Below are positions 1 to 10,629 of a stretch of 64,000 bases of DNA, piece after piece. The stretch lies in the NCBI GenBank assembly GCA_000149225.2, contig CM000691.1:434001-498000 (forward strand), written 5' to 3'. The stretch is from Lachancea kluyveri NRRL Y-12651. Lineage: Eukaryota; Ascomycota; Saccharomycetes; Saccharomycetales; Saccharomycetaceae. The translations under genes and the position numbers were made by a program. The notes under the pieces were generated by a model. It made no database searches and had not been told where the DNA came from. It saw only the letters and a list, made by a program, of their open reading frames with translations. Every line of letters begins with the position of its first letter. The stretch's first letter is position 1.

Positions 1-1368
1 AAAGTAGAAGTTCGTCGATCGAAATGGACTAAGGAGTCTGCGTGTTGTGAGATTGTCAAAGAACACGTTTCAACCTTGGGTGTCTACAACACCCAAGGAC
101 GTGTGGCATCATCGCCTATAGCGTAGCCACTCAGCATGCACGGAGCCCCGGATAAACGTTTCTCCGATACAATTCAGCCGCGGTGTTTGGATGTTATGCC
201 CAGAAAGAGCGACCGCGGAACGGGGAGGGTAACGGCCCATCTCCGCAACTCGGAAATCTACACTTTTCCAACGTGTGCACGGCTACGGCACCCTTGACGA
301 AAGCGCACGCGCTCCCTCCCCCACCCTTGAGAAAAAGTACTGAGTCTTCTCCATCTTGCGGGTTTTCCACGTCCGTTTCTCCGTTTCCGGCGATGAGAGA
401 AACACCGAGTTTTGGTTTATATCAGACGAGGGGGAAAGAGTAGAGCGTAGGCGGAACGCCGTTTTTCGTTGAAACCTACCCAGAAGAAATTAGCCGCCGA
501 ACGGACAGGTGACGGCAAGGCTTAAGGAGACGATGTCATTACCCCCGCTCTGACCCGAAACGCGGAGACACTGTCCCTTTGGCATTCCAAAGCACTCTTG
601 TTCTACAAGGAAACCGAATCCATGTTTCCTCTCTCTCTTTCCTCTGGGCAGTTGACATGGACGGAACTCCAAACCCCAATAACTCTCATCAGCCTTTAGT
701 CTTGTATCCATATATGTCCATCTTGTGCCGCCAAAGCGCTGTAGCTATTCTCTTTCCCTTGAAAGAAGTTCGGTTGTTAACTGCCAGTGGCGGTCTCAGA
801 AGAGTTAAGTTCCCAAGCGGGAAATTAAAAAAAAAAAAAAAAAAAAGAAAGAGGCTAAACTCTGGCTACTCGCAAACCAGAGAATTATGTCACGTGGAGA
901 AACCAAGCCGCCCACGAACTTGGACGAACGTTGCCGTTTTGAACGGGACGTAGAGGAGCATTCGTCTAGCTGTTGCAAACACGCTCACCAATCGTTTCTA
1001 CCTTAGAAACCACGCCGCATATCCACCTCCCTTTTAAACTTTCATGAATCCCAACACTCGCTCTCGTAGACTCCAACAAGCTGAGCATTTTGGAACCTGT
1101 TTAGAGACTGCGAGGGTTGGTTGTGTGTCACTCGCATAGGGTACACACTACCTAAAGCTTTAGATCTTTTCGTTAAAAGCCTGCCGCGTAGGCATATCTG
1201 TAAAGTGCAAAAACTGTTTGCATGCATGGATGCCATCACGTGCCGCGTTTTTATTTTATTTTATTTTTACGGTGCAGAACATGCCAAGAAATCTACTCTA
1301 TTATTCAGCAGCCGTATAGGGACGGAGGTGTTTCGCGTTTTGACAGTCTGCATTCTAAAAACAAGGCG

Positions 1369-1389
1369 GTGTGTGTGTGTGTGTGTGTG
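1369..1389. repeat. (GT)n microsatellite
   Basis: An uninterrupted run of about ten GT units. It looks like a simple sequence repeat. It is not flanked by subtelomeric sequence that I recognise. Confidence 0.9.
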
Positions 1390-2216
1390 CAAGCAACCGG
1401 CCTGCACCCGCCCGGTACACACAGGTTCGGCTTACGCGTGCATTCCTCCTATTTATATCCTACAACAACAAATGTCCTGAGGCATCAATGCGCCATACCA
1501 CACGGACAGTTCTGTAAAAAACGCTCAACAGACTTGGCAAATACAATCGGTCATGCCTACTGCAGAGGGAACCTGCCATTAAAAGAGTCTTTCTTCTACT
1601 AGCAGAACCCAACATCCCTTCTGTTCAGCTTTCTCGTGTGTCCTTTAGCCCTTGCATGCGTGCACTGCAAGAGACATCTGAAATCAACTCCGGTACGACC
1701 CCGTGTCCAACCGTACGGCCTCTGGTTGTAAGCGCGTCCGGCCAACAGCAGATCTTATCGGTCGACAAATGGTCTCGGCAGATAAAGACTCTCGATGGGC
1801 TTTTCAAGTGCAAAGCGGTTTTGAATGACTCTTCTGCTGGGGGAGGAGGGCTTCCTTCGTGAGCAAATTTTGGAAAAGAAGGGACACATCATGAACATGT
1901 ATGGGTTTTCCATTGTCCTCCCCAAATTCGTTATCATGACGGTCCCGAATGTCGAAAAGGACACCTTTCCTGGATGTAAAAGCGTCTTGCGATGGAATTT
2001 ACAAATTTGCTAAGGCGATTTCTTCGCCTTTTCTGGCTTTTTCCCTTTTGAAATCCACCTCATTAAAAGCAACATGTAGCGTTCATCTCATGTAACAATA
2101 TGTGGCGTTATGCAAGGCTTCCGATAACGGACGAAACCTGTCTGGTACGAGTGTTTCTTGGACTGGCTTTTTTCGCGATTGTTGGCGAACCCGTTACTGT
2201 CGCATGTCTACAGCAG

Positions 2217-2241
2217 TTTTTTTTTTTTTTTTTTTTTTTTT
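2217..2241. repeat. 25-base T-run
   Basis: A pure T homopolymer about 190 bases upstream of the first mannosyltransferase gene. Runs of this kind exclude nucleosomes in yeast promoters; a role here is inferred. Confidence 0.9.
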
Positions 2242-2427
2242 GCATAGATTTCGTAAATCGCTTTAATGCTGTATGCTGATATCTTTTTTTCCAACTTTTG
2301 ACTTGGGGCAGGAGGAGGTAGGGTCAACAATCAATCCTTTAAATATCAACGCGCCAAGACTACCTGTCCTTTTTTGTAAACAATCTGCAACGCCTCGCCT
2401 GTTCAAGTATACTGTAACCTTTAAATA

Positions 2428-4506
2428 ATGTCTAAGGATATCTCTGAAGTCGAACTTAGAGACTTGAGTGGCGTTGATGAAGAGAATCTATCCGGTGAAC
2501 ATTTTGCCTCTGAAGGCAATCAGAGGTCCTTTTCGGCCCAATCGGCTCCCTCAAAAGTAGCACAGTTGTTTTCGAGATACTACCATCGTGCTCTAAGAAC
2601 CAGATTTCGCTCTCAAAGAACGGTTATCTGGTGTGCGTTGGTATTTTGCCTGTTGGTGACTTTGCTAGTAGGTATCAACCACCATCCAACTGGCCAGCGC
2701 GCTCTGAATTCGGCTCGGTATCGATACCATTCTTCGTTGTCATCTAAAAAAGAAGTTTCTCACAAGAAAGACCTGTTAAACGTTGACATTTCACAGATGT
2801 TGAAATTCAAATCCTGGGACGATTCTCCAATCACCCATGATGTTGTGTCCCAGGACTTTGAAACCGGTAAGTTGGTGGGCTATGTCTCCAACTTGGCTAT
2901 GGGCCTAACTGGGAAAGCCGACAGTCTTGCGAGAAGGTCGTCCTCAAAGGAGGACTTTGCCGACGTCTTGGACAGCCACGAGTCTTATGACACCAGGGTC
3001 ACCTGTAAAGATTTGGAATACACCAATACCTTTGAATATTCTAAGGAAAAAAAAGTCTTGGAAGACGATCTGATCCAACTCAGACAGGATATAATCGATA
3101 ACATGCCTCACTTGGCGTCTGCCTTTGACACCGAGGCTGAAAAGGATTGGCCACCAGCGAAAATCGTCAAGGAGCGTTGGTTTAGATTCGGTAGCTCCGC
3201 TGTCTGGCTCGAAAAAGAAAAATGTTACCTGGTGGTTTCACGTGTCATGTACTCTACCAGAGGTATCAAGGATTATCCCAAATTTTCCCTTGTCAGGGTC
3301 CAAGCCTTTGACAGAGATTGGAAGGAGATCAAGGGGAAAAAAGTGAGGTATAACGACGTTAGGCAACCGGATGACCTTGAGGCCGAATTGGATAAGATAA
3401 ATTCCGAGATGGGTCTACACGATTGTAAAAAGTTCAAACACGGTTCTTCTGAACACAGCGCTTGCCTTGTAGAGAATACCAAAAGAACTTTGAGTGCACA
3501 GAGAAGAAAACAGAAGATTGCCTCCAAATACGTGATAACCTATCCTACACTATTGGACATTGAATTTCCAACAGATGGCTCCTTAAGGGGGCCAGAAGAC
3601 CCTCGTATTATCGTCAAACGTGGCAACGACGTCTCCGAAGAGCCTGTTATACTGTTCAACATGAAAGACGAAAGTGAGGGTAAAAGGTTTATGCATGCCT
3701 ATCTGCCTCACAGGAAGACAGAGCCCATGATCAAATTTAGGATTCAAAACCGGAGTCCTCGTTCTTCTGAGAAGAATTGGACGCCATTTTTCCACGATGA
3801 TATCGAAGACTCTATAATCTCTCGTGGTATCATCCATTTCGTATACAGTTTCAGTCCACTGGAAATCTTGAAGTGTTCTTTAACCGATGGTAACTGTGAA
3901 CTGGTATTTGAAGCAGACACTTTGGACATTTCACAAAACAACAAATTTGGTGGGATCAGAGGCGGTACCCAGTACATACCGCTACCAGATGTGCTGCCTC
4001 GTGTCAAGGGTAAACACCTATGGTTCGGCTTCCCAAAACTGCACTTGAATGATTGTGGGTGTGGTAAAAAATTTTACAGACCAATGTTGAATTTACTCTT
4101 AGAACACGATGGCGTTTACCACGAGGAGCTACTGGTACCATCCTTAGATTTCGGGATGGATATTCTGTCATGGGACGAAAAGAATACGGAGTGTTCAGGT
4201 GTCAACATCTTGAGTCCTAACTCAATCACCTATTGGGCAGTCGTTGGCCAGAAGCTTGGGTCGAAGGAATTTGAAGATTACATGGAAATTACCGTGAGCG
4301 AGGCAGATTCAGTCTCTAAGCAACTCGTGTTGAAGGGCGTGTTAAATTACGTTCTTGGCATTTACAAAGAAAAGGATATACGGGAAACATTTTCTGTTTC
4401 CGAACAGTCCAATACAATCGTGGGCCATACTTTGAAGTGTGTAGTGAAAGGGGCGGAGGATAGTTGCAAAGTGTACGGTGAAAAACACCCAAGTTTGGGT
4501 AACTAG
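2428..4506 (+). CDS. Beta-1,2-mannosyltransferase family protein (BMT/DUF3589), copy 1
   Basis: A 692-residue protein of the BMT family, which adds beta-1,2-linked mannose to cell-wall mannan or phosphopeptidomannan in Candida and Komagataella. It is a type II membrane protein: a short cytosolic tail, one membrane segment at about residues 66-83, then a Golgi-lumenal domain. Blocks typical of the family are visible in order: WFRFGSSAVWLE, GPEDPRI, NWTPFFH, a HFVYSFSPLEILKCSL block, GGTQYIPLP, and NDCGCGKKFYRPML near the C-terminus with its conserved cysteines. The ATG at 2428 is the first in frame and follows an AT-rich leader. The gene faces a second copy at 5917-8112. S. cerevisiae has no member. 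The family assignment is strong; donor, acceptor and linkage cannot be read from sequence. Confidence 0.9.
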   Translation: MSKDISEVELRDLSGVDEENLSGEHFASEGNQRSFSAQSAPSKVAQLFSRYYHRALRTRFRSQRTVIWCALVFCLLVTLLVGINHHPTGQRALNSARYRYHSSLSSKKEVSHKKDLLNVDISQMLKFKSWDDSPITHDVVSQDFETGKLVGYVSNLAMGLTGKADSLARRSSSKEDFADVLDSHESYDTRVTCKDLEYTNTFEYSKEKKVLEDDLIQLRQDIIDNMPHLASAFDTEAEKDWPPAKIVKERWFRFGSSAVWLEKEKCYLVVSRVMYSTRGIKDYPKFSLVRVQAFDRDWKEIKGKKVRYNDVRQPDDLEAELDKINSEMGLHDCKKFKHGSSEHSACLVENTKRTLSAQRRKQKIASKYVITYPTLLDIEFPTDGSLRGPEDPRIIVKRGNDVSEEPVILFNMKDESEGKRFMHAYLPHRKTEPMIKFRIQNRSPRSSEKNWTPFFHDDIEDSIISRGIIHFVYSFSPLEILKCSLTDGNCELVFEADTLDISQNNKFGGIRGGTQYIPLPDVLPRVKGKHLWFGFPKLHLNDCGCGKKFYRPMLNLLLEHDGVYHEELLVPSLDFGMDILSWDEKNTECSGVNILSPNSITYWAVVGQKLGSKEFEDYMEITVSEADSVSKQLVLKGVLNYVLGIYKEKDIRETFSVSEQSNTIVGHTLKCVVKGAEDSCKVYGEKHPSLGN

Positions 4507-5916
4507 ATGAGAGTTTAAAGGGAATTAACAGGAACGAATATAGAAACTGCGTAATACAAAGAGAAGGTCTAGAAAGAAGAAGCGAGGCTATTAAAGAACG
4601 ATCACACTAGTAACACTACGAAATCTTATGTTGCAAACCCTATTTCAGTAATAGTGGGTACTTTGCTTTAACAGATTAGTGGTCGATATATGTTTGCGTG
4701 ACTGGTTGTAATGAACAGGCGTCTCAGCAACTCGGTATGTGATTATGTAATCATAGCATGATGTAGCTGGACCAAGCTAGAATAGATAACTGTAGATATA
4801 AAATGAGCCTTGATACAAAAAAAAAAATAGCTGCAAAACACACATTGCGCCCACATGAAATTAGAAGTGGAAGCGAGAGCTTAACCTTTATCTTGTTTTT
4901 CTTTGGGTAATTAAACAAGATGTACCATCTATCGTCCAAGCAGACATTACCGCGTGAGTGTGATTTACCTAAATTCGAGAGCAGATCTGTAAATAAATTT
5001 ATAAGGATGTTACTCTCTAATCATTGCGAATCTAACAAGCGTGTTCACCACCAAAATATGCTCTGATTGAGGGCAGCCTTCGTCTCTAGTCTTCAATAGG
5101 AACATGACGACAGCACCCCAAATTTTCTTACCTATATAGATTCAATAGCTCAACACACGACGCTTTAAATATCCCACTTTCTCTCTCTCAGGTACCTCTC
5201 ATTTGTGTTTCTTGTGGGCTAATATGTTGTGAGTTATTGAAAGAACAAGCGAATGTTCGTTCACCAATAAGTATACTTTATCTAGCACTGGGAAATTGAG
5301 ACACTGCATTTCAATTTAATATGTCGCCAAATTTGGGTTTTTACTTGCTCGCTAGACTTGAATAAGTTTTGAGTTAGGCAAGAGTATGCTAAATTTTTCG
5401 CTATATACACATCTCTTATGTGCTTATATCAGTCCACGTGCTATTTTTCCTATGGTCAACATATTACTTTCTATGCATGGTTTCATCGTCTTTAAAGTTA
5501 CAATTATAACGTTTATTTAGTTTTTTTTAATAATGTAATTAAAATAAGAAACCAATCAGTTTCTTTCCAAACCAAGGCGGCAAATGGATATTAAAAGAAA
5601 AAAATAGGTTGGTTGAATTATTGCAGCCTGTATTCACACATAGTACATTTGTCTAACAAAAGAGTACTGCCAGTAAGTTTAGAGAATGTGTTACATTTAA
5701 CAAGTGTTTTGACGCTAGAGTAAAGAAATTTCCTTTCCAAACACTTTTTTCTGCACTTTTTAAATGCCTGATATGGTACAGCATATACAGGACAAAACTC
5801 TGGCCATAGTGTGGTACATCAGCACAAAAAAAAAACATTTGCGTTTGTTACTTTGAAAGTTATGATTCGGGATGTTTTTTTTTTGAAAACACTTGTTCTT
5901 GTTAACATTTCCTCCC
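4507..5916. other. Intergenic between the convergent BMT genes
   Basis: About 1.4 kb of AT-rich DNA between the 3' ends of two convergent genes. This is long for a yeast 3'-3' spacer. I see no gene, tRNA or mobile element that I can support. It may hold terminators of both genes and perhaps a decayed sequence. Confidence 0.5.
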
Positions 5917-8112
5917 CTAACCATTCTTTTTCTTCTCGTCTTCCTCTTTCTTCTTCTTCTCGTCTTCCTCTTTCTTCTTCTTCTCGTCTTCCTCTTTCTT
6001 CTTCTTCTCCTCTTCCTCTTTCTTCTTCTTTTCTTTTTCTTTTGAAATAATTTCATCTGGAGTTGGATGCGATTCTCCATAGGCTTTACAGTTGTCTTTG
6101 ACACCCGTCATAACGCACTTCAAAGTCTTTCCAACAATGGCATCAGAATCTTCAGAAATTTCAAATGATTCCTTCATGGCCTTTTGGTGATAAATACCGA
6201 GCACATAGTTAAGCAATCCCCTTAATATAATAACTCTTGTATTAGAATCGGCTTCACTCACAGTAAATGCCAGATAATCTTCAAATTTCATAGTCTTGGG
6301 ATCCTGCCCAACAACTTCCCAATAACTTATCGAGTTTGGACTCAATATATTAATTTCCCAACAATAATCGCCTTTTAGGTCCCACGATAGGATATCCATA
6401 CCAAAATCTAAAACTGGCACCATGAGTTCTTGGTGGTACACGCCTTTATGCTCTACAAGCAAACTCAACATTGGCCTATAGAACTGTTTACCACAGCCAC
6501 AGCCATTTATGTGGACTTTTGGGAAACCGACCCAGATCTGTTTCCCCTCGACAGTGGGAAGAATGTCGGGCAATGGAACATACTGGGTGCCTCCTCTAAT
6601 TCCTGCCACTTTGCTACCGTCAGATATCTCCAAAGTCTTTGCTTCGAAAACCACATCACAAAACCCGTCATTCAAAGAGCATTTTAAAATTTCCAATGGG
6701 CTGTGATTATACACAAAATGGATAAAACCACGAGTTATAATATGCGTTTCTGTGTTTCGATGGAAAAACGGAGTCCAGTTCTTTTCTTTGGATTTGGCCT
6801 CGCGACCACGAATCCTAAACTTGACCAGGCGATCTATTTTTTTATGTGGAAAATATCCGTACATGAACCGTTTTCCTTCTGAGGCATCGTTCATGTTGAA
6901 TAAAATCACGGGATCTTCTGTGCCGTCTTCTTCCCTTTTCAAAATTATCCTTGGATCTTCAGGTCCACTCCATTGCTCTTGGATTTCAAAATCCACGTCC
7001 AGTATTGTTGGGAAAGTAATTGCATATTGCGAAACGATTTTTTTCTTCCTCTTTTGGGCCTCTAGATACCGTTCATTGTTCTTTGTCACACATGAACTGT
7101 ATTCCGAACTTTCTGGATCCAACACCTCACAGTCTACTAGTCCAAGATGCTCATCCAGCTTTTCCAGCTCCTTATCGAGGTTTTCCGGCTGCAAGATGTC
7201 ATTATAAGCAATTCTCTTGCCCTTGATTTCATTCCATTCCTTGTCGAATGCTTGGACTCTCAATAGAGATATGTGTGCGTACGATTTCCAATGTCTTCTG
7301 GAATAAATTACACGACTTACCATCAAGTAACACTGTTCCTTTTCTAACCAAACAGATGAACCGCCAAATCTAAACCAATTCTCCTTGAGAATCTTTTCGT
7401 CAGACCAACCCTTTTCACTTTCATCTTGAACTTCCGGAGCAAGACGAGGCCAGTTTTCTATAATGTCATTTTTCAACTGAATCAGATCATCATCGAGTAC
7501 TTTACTCCATTTGGAATACTCGATTTTGCCCTGGTACTCCAAGTCGTGGCACGTGACCTGTGTGTCATACGATTGATGGTGGGTGAGAACGTCAGAATAT
7601 CCCTCTTCGTTGTCCTTTCTTTTCCGTAACGGGTTCTGTGGTTTAATCGAGCCAGTGTCCAGGTTAGAAATGTATCCTATTACCGTATCCGATCGATAAT
7701 CCTGGTTTAGCACTCTTTCTGTGATAGGAGATGTTTTCAACGTCTTGAATCTCAAAGTCTTGGAAAGATCAACGCTTAACAGGTCTTTTTTCCTCGAAAC
7801 AGTGCTATAGGTTTTGAACGACGAATGGTATTGGGACTTGGTCTTGACGACGGCATCCTTTGTTGCCGGATGTGTCAAAACCATTGCTCCCAACACTAGA
7901 AATAAAACCAGGTAAAGCAGATGCACTTTGGCAAATTTTTTGGAGTACAAAGCTTTGGTGAGAGCACCACGAAAATACCTGGAAAAGATGTTGAACTTTC
8001 TCAAGAATCTTCTTGAACCATGAGGAGTATGATGGAGCCTTTCAATTTCAACAGACTCCTCAGATTCGAAACTGAGTATTTCTGGCCTTCCCCCTGCCGA
8101 ATTTTTCGACAT
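5917..8112 (-). CDS. Beta-1,2-mannosyltransferase family protein (BMT/DUF3589), copy 2 with Lys/Glu-rich tail
   Basis: A 731-residue paralogue of the gene at 2428, with the same order of family blocks: WFRFGGSSVWLEKEQCY, GPEDPRIIL, NWTPFFHRN, HFVYNHSPLEILKCSL and NGCGCGKQFYRPML. A membrane segment follows about 60 N-terminal residues, as expected for a Golgi type II enzyme. I chose the ATG at 8112 (MSKNSAGG) because it aligns with the start of copy 1 (MSKDISEV). An upstream in-frame ATG at 8172 would add 20 residues that read through a poly-A tract. Unlike copy 1 it ends in about 40 residues of Lys/Glu/Asp repeats (units like KKKKEEDE), similar in character to the acidic-basic tail of S. cerevisiae Mnn4, an unrelated mannosylphosphate regulator. 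Linkage specificity is not known. Confidence 0.9.
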   Translation of the reverse strand: MSKNSAGGRPEILSFESEESVEIERLHHTPHGSRRFLRKFNIFSRYFRGALTKALYSKKFAKVHLLYLVLFLVLGAMVLTHPATKDAVVKTKSQYHSSFKTYSTVSRKKDLLSVDLSKTLRFKTLKTSPITERVLNQDYRSDTVIGYISNLDTGSIKPQNPLRKRKDNEEGYSDVLTHHQSYDTQVTCHDLEYQGKIEYSKWSKVLDDDLIQLKNDIIENWPRLAPEVQDESEKGWSDEKILKENWFRFGGSSVWLEKEQCYLMVSRVIYSRRHWKSYAHISLLRVQAFDKEWNEIKGKRIAYNDILQPENLDKELEKLDEHLGLVDCEVLDPESSEYSSCVTKNNERYLEAQKRKKKIVSQYAITFPTILDVDFEIQEQWSGPEDPRIILKREEDGTEDPVILFNMNDASEGKRFMYGYFPHKKIDRLVKFRIRGREAKSKEKNWTPFFHRNTETHIITRGFIHFVYNHSPLEILKCSLNDGFCDVVFEAKTLEISDGSKVAGIRGGTQYVPLPDILPTVEGKQIWVGFPKVHINGCGCGKQFYRPMLSLLVEHKGVYHQELMVPVLDFGMDILSWDLKGDYCWEINILSPNSISYWEVVGQDPKTMKFEDYLAFTVSEADSNTRVIILRGLLNYVLGIYHQKAMKESFEISEDSDAIVGKTLKCVMTGVKDNCKAYGESHPTPDEIISKEKEKKKKEEEEKKKKEEDEKKKKEEDEKKKKEEDEKKKNG
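5926..6036 (-). repeat. 24-bp coding tandem repeat in BMT copy 2
   Basis: Three near-identical 24-base units plus a degenerate one, each encoding a KKKKEEDE-like octapeptide. They form the C-terminal tail of the mannosyltransferase. The length probably varies between strains, as coding minisatellites in yeast wall genes often do. Confidence 0.8.
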
Positions 8113-10183
8113 TGTTTCTACCACTATTTTTTTTTTTTTTTGCTCGTGTACTTTTGGTATATTCAAGACCATCTCAGCTTGGCAACGTTTTATGACTTGA
8201 GTTATATACCCTGTCCAGATTTCGGCACACGAATCACGTAACTTTTAGATTTCCGAAATTTCACTTTGGAATCGATGGGTGGGGTTTCGGTAAATTTCGA
8301 AGACTAGCGATTTATAGCTACGAGAAAAAAAAAACCAAGACCGGCAGTGGAGGTGAGAGGAGGCGGTAGGAGAAACACCGATGTGGATGGGTTTATACTA
8401 AAATTCGGCAATGACATGGCAGGGCCACCGAAAAAACGCACTCACATGATACCTGGTTAGGAAGCATAACCATGGTTACATGACTGTTCGAAAACCATTT
8501 TGGGATATTTCAAATACAGGATCTGGCCACGAAAAACCCCGGGGATCCTTTTCTGCATCGCATGATTACCGGTTTAAGAAGAACAAGGGGTTAAAGACCT
8601 GCAAAAATGTCGGATCTCACACGCCACGGCTTATATATTTTCACCACCTGTGCCTGCCTTTAACAAGGTAACGCTTGTCCTGCAAGGCTGAACTTTAGTT
8701 CGAACAGGACACATTTGCGCCCTGACTACAGAGATTCCAGTATGTATAGACTGGGACAGTATGGTCACATCTATAATCCGAATAGTGCTTCTTGAAGTTT
8801 GTCGATCTTTGCTTGTGGTTGAGGATTTACCTTGTGCAAACTCGAATACCTTTTTTCGCGACCTTGTAGTCTCTATTGTTCGGCAAAAAAGGGAATTTCT
8901 CATGCAAGCTGCCGCGTTTGACGCATTGATTTTAGAACCTGTGGGTACAGGCTACATCCATACATTATACATGGCTTCGTAAACATCAACAATAGCATAT
9001 TATTATTATTGTTATTATTTTTGGCCAGATTAGCTGTGTTCCCGGGTGCTTTTGAAAGAGGCTCAACTGACCAACTCTTTTATGCTCCATCAGAAATATA
9101 GAAAGCAACCTATATGCGGTTCAATGTCCTGCAGCCCTCTATCAGGTAGAGTAGGATAGTGCGTTTAGAAAGAGGAAAAGAGAAAAATGAAAGACGTTAA
9201 CACCAAACGTAAGCGTGTGCGTTTGTTCGAGTATTGGTGTTTTTGTCAGTATCATATAGACATGAAGATACCGTGACGGTTGGGAAATATTTTTAGAAAG
9301 CCACTGTTCCTTTTCGAAACCTGATTCGAGCTGAAACCCGCTTCTAGTAACCCTTGTAAAAACTCCCAGGTTCACAAGTTATGAGTGATAAACCCAGCAT
9401 GTGGTCGTTTGAACGGTGTAACACATATCGCTTGCTCACTTTTGACTTCCACAGATACCACATACGTGTATGTCTGAGGACCGCAAGAAAAAAACATTCG
9501 TACTCCTTAAATATATGTGAGAAGTAATAGCTGGAATATGTCCATATGGAATCGTTGAAAGCGAGAACACGAGTTTGGATACATACTGGTCGTAAAACGG
9601 TATATGGAAGGGGCAGAGCTTTGATTTTTTTGATAGTCCCGAGAGTACATTGGGAAACTTGATGGCAACGCAGTGAATACATCGATGCGAGACAAGAGGG
9701 GTTCTGATTATCTTGAACTCTGACTAATGTAAATTTTTTATTTTTTTTTTTTTCGAAAAAAAAAAAAATAAGTAAACACCTGAATTTCCGAGGTAGTATA
9801 TCTTTGACAGATGAGCTATTCGAGAATATACTTGTCCAGTGATCGGTAGCTACGTTGTGGCTACCGAAGTGCACTTCTGTTTGCTCTTGATTCAATGAAG
9901 TGAGTAGTTCCTTTCTGGAACTTTAAGGTCTAGCTGTAGTCCATCTGTATACCTATGGACTGGTAGCATAGGCAACACTGCTGTGAATCCCTCCCCAAGT
10001 CCTATATCCTAGGCTAAGGAATTCTCGTAGAGAGGGAAAAAAAGATTAAAAAAAAAAAAAAAAAAATGAGACAGAAAAAATAGGTGAATAGTTCCGCTGC
10101 TGCAAATTTTTACATCTTTCGTATTACAAGGTTACCTAATTGTATACCTTTACGAATTGCTATCACCAGAATCGCATTGAATC
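8113..10183. other. Long intergenic region
   Basis: About 2.1 kb with no gene I can support. The largest open frame (9344-9895, minus, 183 codons) runs through a T/A palindrome, is low complexity in the middle and has no known domain. The region includes the promoter of BMT copy 2, an A-T palindrome at 9738-9771 and a 19-base A-run at 10048-10066 upstream of the SERF-like gene. In S. cerevisiae the genes expected to the left of TIF34 are NDE1 and RPS16; they are absent here. Confidence 0.5.
9738..9771. repeat. Perfect A/T palindrome centred on TTCGAA
   Basis: Thirteen T, then CG, then thirteen A, flanked by TTA on the left and TAA on the right, give a perfect inverted repeat of 34 bases. It could extrude as a cruciform or act as a poly-T/poly-A terminator and nucleosome-free site in both directions. 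Confidence 0.85.
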
Positions 10184-10387
10184 ATGGCTAGGGGTAACCA
10201 AAGAGACTTGGCAAGACAAAAAAACTTGAAAAAACAGAAGGAACAATCCAAGGGTCTCAAGAAAGGTGGTGACCCCAAGAAGAGAATGGAATCCGATGCT
10301 GAAATCTTGAGACAAAAACAGGCAGCCGCTGATGCCAAGAGAGCTGCAGAACAACTGGAAAAGTTGAAGGCAGAAAGGAATAGATAA
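10184..10387 (+). CDS. 4F5/SERF-family small protein (YDL085C-A orthologue)
   Basis: A 67-residue, highly charged protein beginning MARGNQRDLARQKN, the diagnostic start of the 4F5/SERF family. It closely matches S. cerevisiae YDL085C-A along its length, including the GDPKKRMESDAE segment and an Ala/Lys/Glu-rich C-terminus. SERF proteins in animals modify amyloid aggregation; in yeast the role is poorly defined. The ATG is the first in frame. The gene converges on TIF34, 242 bases away, as expected from merged YDL/YMR gene order. Confidence 0.93.
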   Translation: MARGNQRDLARQKNLKKQKEQSKGLKKGGDPKKRMESDAEILRQKQAAADAKRAAEQLEKLKAERNR

Positions 10388-10629
10388 GCGACTTGTTTCT
10401 ACGTATGCATATATACGGTGTGTATGGTGCGAGTAAGCATAGGATGAATTATGATGCGATATGGATCAGGCTTTTGGGGGCACGATGGCTTCCTACTCTT
10501 GAACAAGTAGCCCTTGGTATCATCCTTTTACCTCATGTTTCGGGACATAAAAAGATGTACAAGATTAATGGTTTCGGTAGTTTACAGATCTAATGAGGTA
10601 GGATTATACATAGTGCTTACAAAACGAGT

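Larger units (their letters stand above)
1..2427. other. Gene-free left end of the window
   Basis: I find no supported gene here. The open frames are short, overlap on both strands and show no known domain. The first 700 bases look richer in G and C than most intergenic DNA in this window. The stretch holds a (GT)n run at 1369-1389, two CACGTG E-boxes (near 893 and 1237), an A-run near 825-846 and a 25-base T-run at 2217-2241. It may be a long promoter for the mannosyltransferase gene at 2428 and for a gene off the left edge, but that is inference. Confidence 0.6.

Noticed and set aside
1369-1389. Telomeric repeat or telomerase RNA template
   Set aside because: A pure GT dinucleotide run fits a microsatellite; no irregular telomere unit or RNA gene structure is visible.
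5811-6050. A Ser/Leu/Pro-rich plus-strand frame
   Set aside because: It is the antisense of the BMT copy 2 repeat tail.
8226-8262. Centromere-like elements (ATCACGTA followed by GATTTCCGAA)
   Set aside because: The two motifs are about 10 bases apart with no AT-rich CDEII between them, so they cannot form a point centromere.
9344-9895. A 183-codon minus-strand open frame
   Set aside because: It reads through the A/T palindrome, giving a Phe/Lys run, has no recognisable domain, and lies in non-coding DNA.
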